DNA of 64,000 nt from Noviherbaspirillum malthae (GTDB taxonomy: Bacteria; Pseudomonadota; Gammaproteobacteria; Burkholderiales; Burkholderiaceae_D): assembly GCF_015352985.1 (NCBI RefSeq), contig NZ_JACYXF010000002.1, forward strand, positions 124,001-188,000, written 5' to 3'. The notes beneath the pieces are model-generated. The model was not told the origin of the DNA. It saw nothing but the letters and a program-made list of their open reading frames with translations, and searched no databases. This document shows, in pieces, positions 59,793-64,000 of this stretch. Numbering within the stretch: position 1 is the stretch's first letter; each line of letters starts with the position of its first letter. A program made the position numbers and the translations under genes.

Positions 59793-59860
59793 GGAGATTC
59801 CTTTGAATGACGATGCTTATGTCGAACCTGGATGCCGGATGCAACGAGGCTGATGCATGC

Positions 59861-60331
59861 TTATTGCGCGCGATTGGAAACGATGAGGCGGCTGCCGCGC
59901 ACCTCCCGAATGACGAAGGTGCCCGTCACAGGTGCAACACCCTCCTCCAGCTCGACATCCCACAATGCGCCGCGGTACATGGCTCGCGCCCGCCTCGGCA
60001 TGCCGTGGTCTGCATTCCACTCATCGATCTCGATGGTCTGCCCGATGTCGAGATTCACGTTCGGATCGCGCGCCGCATCGCTGCGCGGCCGCCTGCCCCA
60101 TTTGCTTCGCCGGAGAATCACGGTGCAGGCAATGCCGAGCACTGCAGCCGTTAACAACTGCACGGAAAGCTGCCCTCCTGCCAATGCCACGAGGCCGCCG
60201 CAAGCCATGCCTATCGCAATCATCAGCAGGTAGAAGGTGCCGCTGAACATTTCGAGGACCACCAAACCGCCTGCCAGCATCATCCAGATCATCCAGTCTG
60301 CCATCATCGCCCGATATTGCCATTCAGCCAT
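59861..60331 (-). CDS. NfeD-family membrane protein, partner of the SPFH protein
   Basis: The product of 156 (or 147) residues has two to three membrane segments (about 15-75: LAGGLVVLEMFSGTFYLLMIA, VQLLTAAVLGIACTVIL). A soluble OB-like domain at the C-terminus follows (VNLDIGQTIEIDEWN, ARAMYRGALWDVELE). It is the short NfeD form, without the ClpP-like protease part. Start: ATG 60331 has no clear Shine-Dalgarno; ATG at 60307 or 60304 is possible. A terminator-like hairpin ends only about seven bases before the first ATG, and an AT-rich leader precedes it. Confidence 0.88.
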   Translation of the reverse strand: MAEWQYRAMMADWMIWMMLAGGLVVLEMFSGTFYLLMIAIGMACGGLVALAGGQLSVQLLTAAVLGIACTVILRRSKWGRRPRSDAARDPNVNLDIGQTIEIDEWNADHGMPRRARAMYRGALWDVELEEGVAPVTGTFVIREVRGSRLIVSNRAQ

Positions 60332-60337
60332 TATTGA

Positions 60338-60378
60338 AAATAATAAAAAGCCCCCGGAGTCAAAAGACTGCGAGGGCT
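60338..60378 (-). terminator. Hairpin with T-run just before nfeD (minus strand)
   Basis: On the minus strand AGCCCTCGCAGTC / GACTCCGGGGGCT (13 positions, two mismatches, loop TTTT) is followed by TTTTTATTATTTT. It ends close to the NfeD ATG. It could end an upstream RNA or act as an attenuator of nfeD. Confidence 0.5.
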
Positions 60379-60396
60379 ACAATACAACAAAGTACA

Positions 60397-60434
60397 GCTG
60401 TTTTTGTTGGTTGTTGTTCAGAAACAAAAACAGC
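60397..60434. repeat. 12-bp inverted repeat, AT-rich
   Basis: GCTGTTTTTGTT and AACAAAAACAGC flank a 14-base centre. It lies in a low-GC island between nfeD and ppsA. Confidence 0.7.
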
Positions 60435-60557
60435 CTTAAGTCTAAACGAAGAAAACAATGCTTCCTATCATTTCGGCAGAAACAGGCCGGTTATTTGCAT
60501 CGTTACAACACAATGATCTAGTTAGCCTCAATCGACCGTCGAATTTTAGCCAACAGT

Positions 60558-60586
60558 AAAAAGCGCGGGACCAGCCCGCGCTTTTT
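60558..60586 (-). terminator. ppsA terminator
   Basis: Stem AAAAAGCGCGGG / CCCGCGCTTTTT with a five-base loop, 54 bp past the ppsA stop. The A/T tails make it work in both directions. Confidence 0.85.
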
Positions 60587-60639
60587 GTTGCAGCGTTTTA
60601 ACGCCGCATGAGCCGCAGTTCGCGGCTAGCCGTCATCCA

Positions 60640-63066
60640 TCACGCATTGTCAGCCAGCTGCTGCCACGTATCGATCACCGTATCGGGATTCAGGGAAATG
60701 GAAGCAATTCCTTCCTTCATCAACCATTCCGCAAAATCCGGATGATCGGAAGGACCCTGACCGCAGATGCCGATGTATTTGCCCTGGGCTCGGCAGGCAC
60801 TGATGGCCTTCGACAGCAAGGCACGCACGGCATCATCGCGCTCGTCGAAGTCCGCCGCCAGCAATTCCATGCCGGAATCGCGGTCCAGACCGAGCGTCAG
60901 CTGGGTCAGGTCGTTGGAACCGATGGAGAAGCCGTCGAAGTACTCGAGGAAGCGCTCGGCCAGGATGGCATTGGACGGCACTTCGCACATCATGATCAGG
61001 CGCAGACCGTTCTCGCCCCGCTTCAGGCCGTTTTTCGCCAGCAGCTCGACCACCTTCTCCGCCTGGCCAAGGGTACGCACGAACGGCACCATGATCTCGA
61101 CGTTGGTCAGGCCCATGTCGTTGCGCACGCGTTTCATCGCTTCGCACTCCATTTCGAACGACTCGGCGAAGTCTTGCGCAAGGTAGCGCGCGGCACCACG
61201 GAAGCCGAGCATCGGGTTTTCTTCATCCGGCTCGTAGCGGGAGCCCCCGATCAGCTTCTTGTACTCGTTCGACTTGAAGTCCGACAGACGCACGATGACA
61301 GGCTTCGGCCAGAAGGCCGCGGCAATCGTGGCGATACCCTCGGCCAGCTTGTCGATGTAGAAAGCCTTGGGCGATGCATGACCGCGCGCCACCGATTCCA
61401 CCGCCTTCTTCAGATCCGCGTCGATACCCGGGTATTCCAGAATCGCTTTAGGATGCACGCCGATGTTGTTGTTGATGATGAACTCGAGACGTGCCAGGCC
61501 GACGCCGCCATTGGGAATCGACTGGAAATCGAAGGCAAGCTGCGGATTGCCGACGTTCATCATGATCTTCAAAGGCAGCGACGGCAATTCGCCGCGCGAC
61601 ACTTCGGTGACTTCCGTTTCCAGCAGACCGTCGTAGATCTTGCCTTCGTCGCCTTCGGCGCAGGAGACGGTGACCAGCGTGCCATCCTTGAGCATGTCGG
61701 TGGCATTGCCGCAGCCCACGACTGCCGGCACACCGAGCTCGCGCGCAATGATGGCGGCATGGCAGGTACGCCCGCCGCGGTTGGTAACGATGGCCGATGC
61801 ACGCTTCATCACCGGCTCCCAGTTGGGGTCGGTCATGTCGGCCACCAGCACGTCGCCGGGCTGCACGCGCTCCATTTCCGAAGGATCATGGATCACGCGG
61901 ACCGGGCCGGCGCCGATCTTCTGGCCGATGGCGCGGCCGGAAGCCAGCACTGTACCGCTGCCCTTGAGCTTGAAGCGCTGCTGGGCGTCGGTCGATTTCT
62001 GCTGCGACTTGACGGTCTCCGGGCGTGCCTGAAGGATGTAGAGCTTGCCGTCACGGCCGTCCTTGCCCCATTCGATGTCCATCGGGCGGCCATAATGCTT
62101 TTCGATGATCACCGCGTATTTTGCCAGCTCGACGATTTCCTGGTCGTTCAGCGAGTAGCGGTTGCGCAGCTCGATCGGCACATCGACGGTCTTGACCGAG
62201 CGTCCGGCCTTGGCTTCGCCGGTGAATTCCATCTTGATCAGCTTGGAACCGATGTTGCGCCGGATGATCGGCAGCTTTCCCTGCTCCAGCATCGGCTTGT
62301 GAACATAGAACTCGTCCGGATTGACTGCGCCCTGCACCACTGTTTCACCCAGACCGTAGCTGGAGGTGATGAACACGACATCCTTGAAGCCGGATTCGGT
62401 ATCCAGGGTGAACATGACGCCGGCGGCGCCGACGTCGGAACGCACCATGCGCTGCACGCCCGCGGACAGAGCCACTTCGGCATGGGTGAAGCCCTTGTGG
62501 ACGCGGTAGGAAATCGCACGGTCGTTATAGAGCGATGCAAAGACATGCTTGATTGCTTCCAGCACGTTGTCGATGCCGACCACGTTCAGGAATGTTTCCT
62601 GCTGTCCGGCGAAGGAGGCGTCAGGCAAATCTTCGGCGGTTGCGGAGGAACGCACGGCGAACGACATTTCTGCCGACGACTCGGCGACCAGACGCTGGTA
62701 GAACTCGCGAATCTCCTGTTCCAGTCGCGGCTGGAAAGGCGTGTCGATGATCCATTGGCGAATGTCGGCGCCGGCTTGGGCCAGAGCGCGCACATCGTCG
62801 ACGTTCAGCGAGGACAGGCGGTCCTCGATGCGCTTGGCGAGCGTGGCGCCGCCATTGGCACCGTGGCTGAGGAAGTCGCGGAAAGCCTGCGCGGTGGTCG
62901 CGAAACCGCCTGGCACGCGAACGCCGGCACCGGCGAGCTGACTGATCATCTCGCCGAGCGATGCGTTCTTGCCGCCGACGGACTCGACGTCCGTCATGCG
63001 AAGATTTTCAAACGAAGCTACGTAGGTAGCCCCCTGGGTTGCCCCGGTTGGAACTGCGTTGGACAT
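60640..63066 (-). CDS. ppsA: Phosphoenolpyruvate synthase
   Basis: The 808-residue enzyme has an N-terminal pyruvate/ATP-grasp part ([36 protein letters not shown]). The swivelling His domain has the phosphohistidine in [17 protein letters not shown]. The PEP/pyruvate TIM barrel has the catalytic Cys in [11 protein letters not shown]. It makes PEP from pyruvate for gluconeogenesis. The divergent ppsR controls it by phosphorylating a residue next to the catalytic His. The N-terminus is intact. Confidence 0.97.
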   Translation of the reverse strand: MSNAVPTGATQGATYVASFENLRMTDVESVGGKNASLGEMISQLAGAGVRVPGGFATTAQAFRDFLSHGANGGATLAKRIEDRLSSLNVDDVRALAQAGADIRQWIIDTPFQPRLEQEIREFYQRLVAESSAEMSFAVRSSATAEDLPDASFAGQQETFLNVVGIDNVLEAIKHVFASLYNDRAISYRVHKGFTHAEVALSAGVQRMVRSDVGAAGVMFTLDTESGFKDVVFITSSYGLGETVVQGAVNPDEFYVHKPMLEQGKLPIIRRNIGSKLIKMEFTGEAKAGRSVKTVDVPIELRNRYSLNDQEIVELAKYAVIIEKHYGRPMDIEWGKDGRDGKLYILQARPETVKSQQKSTDAQQRFKLKGSGTVLASGRAIGQKIGAGPVRVIHDPSEMERVQPGDVLVADMTDPNWEPVMKRASAIVTNRGGRTCHAAIIARELGVPAVVGCGNATDMLKDGTLVTVSCAEGDEGKIYDGLLETEVTEVSRGELPSLPLKIMMNVGNPQLAFDFQSIPNGGVGLARLEFIINNNIGVHPKAILEYPGIDADLKKAVESVARGHASPKAFYIDKLAEGIATIAAAFWPKPVIVRLSDFKSNEYKKLIGGSRYEPDEENPMLGFRGAARYLAQDFAESFEMECEAMKRVRNDMGLTNVEIMVPFVRTLGQAEKVVELLAKNGLKRGENGLRLIMMCEVPSNAILAERFLEYFDGFSIGSNDLTQLTLGLDRDSGMELLAADFDERDDAVRALLSKAISACRAQGKYIGICGQGPSDHPDFAEWLMKEGIASISLNPDTVIDTWQQLADNA

Positions 63067-63241
63067 AACTGCACCTGTTTTGATGATGAGAAATCTGCAT
63101 ATGCGCCCTCGCCGCCCGAATCTTTTTGTTATTCTTCATGGGCAGGATGTTGGTCATGAATTAACCGTCATTTTACAGTGTGCAACAGCATCCTGCCGAC
63201 CACAAAGTAGAACTATTCGTTGATCTATCTTCAATCTGATT

Positions 63242-64000
63242 ATGCCAGACTTGCCTGCACACCAACTGCCGCCCCCGAACCGCACCGTATTTTTCGTGTC
63301 GGACGGCACCGGCATCACTGCCGAAACCTTCGGCCACTCCGTCCTGACGCAATTCGAGCTGCGCTTCAAGGAGGTCCGCCTGCCGTTCATCGATACCTTG
63401 GACAAGGCTTACGATGCGGTACGCGACATCAACCAGGCGTTTGAACACGACGGCAAGCGTCCTATCGTGTTTTCCACACTGGTCAAGGCAGAGCTGTCGT
63501 CCGTCGTGCGCCAGTCCAAGGGAATGCACATGGACCTTATCCAGACCTTCGTGGAACCGCTGGAGCAGGAACTGGGCGTCAAGTCGACCCACACCATCGG
63601 CCGCAGCCACAACATTGCCGACTCGGACGAATACAAGAACCGGATCGAGGCCATCAATTTCTCGCTGGCGCATGACGACGGGCAATCGAACCAGAATCTT
63701 GCCGCGGCCGACGTCATTCTCGTCGGCGTGTCTCGCTCAGGCAAGACGCCGACCAGCCTCTACCTGGCGATGCAGTATGGAGTCAAGGCAGCCAACTATC
63801 CCCTGATTCCGGACGACTTCGAACGCAACAAGCTGCCGAGCGCCTTGCTCGGATTCAAAAAGAAACTGTTCGGCTTGTCCATTGCACCCGATCGCCTGGC
63901 TGAAGTGCGCAATGAGCGCCGTCCCGGCAGCAAGTACGCAGCCCTGGAGCAATGCCGTTACGAGGTCAATGAGGCAGAGAAGATGATGCGGCGGGAAGGC
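63242..64000 (+). CDS. ppsR: PEP synthase regulatory kinase/pyrophosphorylase (cut by window edge)
   Basis: The first 253 codons are present and the end lies past the window. The PpsR/DUF299 family is recognised by [19 protein letters not shown] at the start and the P-loop [15 protein letters not shown]. It switches PEP synthase on and off by phosphorylation and Pi-dependent dephosphorylation of the Thr beside its catalytic His. It faces ppsA across 175 bp, which should hold both promoters. Confidence 0.96.
   Translation, partial: MPDLPAHQLPPPNRTVFFVSDGTGITAETFGHSVLTQFELRFKEVRLPFIDTLDKAYDAVRDINQAFEHDGKRPIVFSTLVKAELSSVVRQSKGMHMDLIQTFVEPLEQELGVKSTHTIGRSHNIADSDEYKNRIEAINFSLAHDDGQSNQNLAAADVILVGVSRSGKTPTSLYLAMQYGVKAANYPLIPDDFERNKLPSALLGFKKKLFGLSIAPDRLAEVRNERRPGSKYAALEQCRYEVNEAEKMMRREG

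Noticed and set aside
60742-63159. 805-codon plus-strand frame opposite ppsA
   Set aside because: Antisense shadow of ppsA; no motif of its own.

Overview
The window looks like about 64 kb of chromosome from a high-GC betaproteobacterium, most likely Burkholderiales of the Oxalobacteraceae type. This is an inference from gene order and protein style (mltG-tmk-holB-PilZ-TatD, ratA/RnfH/smpB, ppsA/ppsR, and the DUF4936 and DUF4124 proteins), not from a search. Almost all of it is protein coding. I saw no rRNA, tRNA, CRISPR array, insertion sequence or prophage.

Layout. 1-1734: the end of a two-component system. 2.0-3.7 kb: an unknown membrane-anchored protein and a frameshifted DotU/TssL-type secretion gene. 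3.9-9.2 kb, minus strand: mltG-tmk-holB-PilZ-GNAT-TatD-ankyrin. 9.4-11.4 kb: ygfZ-DUF4936-NRDE. 11.4-20.4 kb, minus strand: nine genes for acyl-CoA or lipid-like catabolism (thiolase, acyl-CoA dehydrogenase, two SDRs, two thioesterases, an MDR reductase, a GST-like protein and an epoxide-hydrolase-like enzyme). 20.7-31.1 kb: an MFS transporter, purT, a penicillin-acylase-family enzyme, the NAD genes nadB / nadA-nadC, and a conserved unknown. 31.1-38.9 kb: an ABC-F protein, then a divergent sugar-acid cluster that together reads as an oxidative aldose (galactose or arabinose) pathway. 38.8-42.7 kb: LD-carboxypeptidase, a hydrolase and queE-queD-tadA. 43.0-47.3 kb: a decayed exopolysaccharide cluster. 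48.0-52.6 kb: a PmrAB-like two-component system, a phosphoethanolamine transferase and a PAP2 phosphatase. 52.7-56.8 kb: guaB, a diguanylate cyclase and guaA in one tight row. 57.0-64.0 kb: DUF4124, RnfH, ratA, smpB, an SPFH/NfeD pair, and ppsA/ppsR.

Three points stand out. First, the exopolysaccharide cluster carries several independent lesions: a G-run frameshift and a Walker A Ser-to-Phe change in the Wzc-like kinase, an in-frame TGA in the flippase, and a deletion scar that joins the start of an asparagine-synthase-like gene to the last 47 codons of a sugar transferase. Second, a GAF-GGDEF cyclase, which consumes GTP, sits between the two guanine-nucleotide genes with gaps of only 20-25 bp. 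Third, a perfect CTTAAC-N5-CTTAAC direct repeat, the form of a PmrA box, lies just upstream of the phosphoethanolamine transferase and downstream of a PmrAB-like pair.

Start sites were moved from the longest reading frame wherever a Shine-Dalgarno sequence, a stop/start overlap or the family N-terminus argued for it. These cases are stated in the entries.
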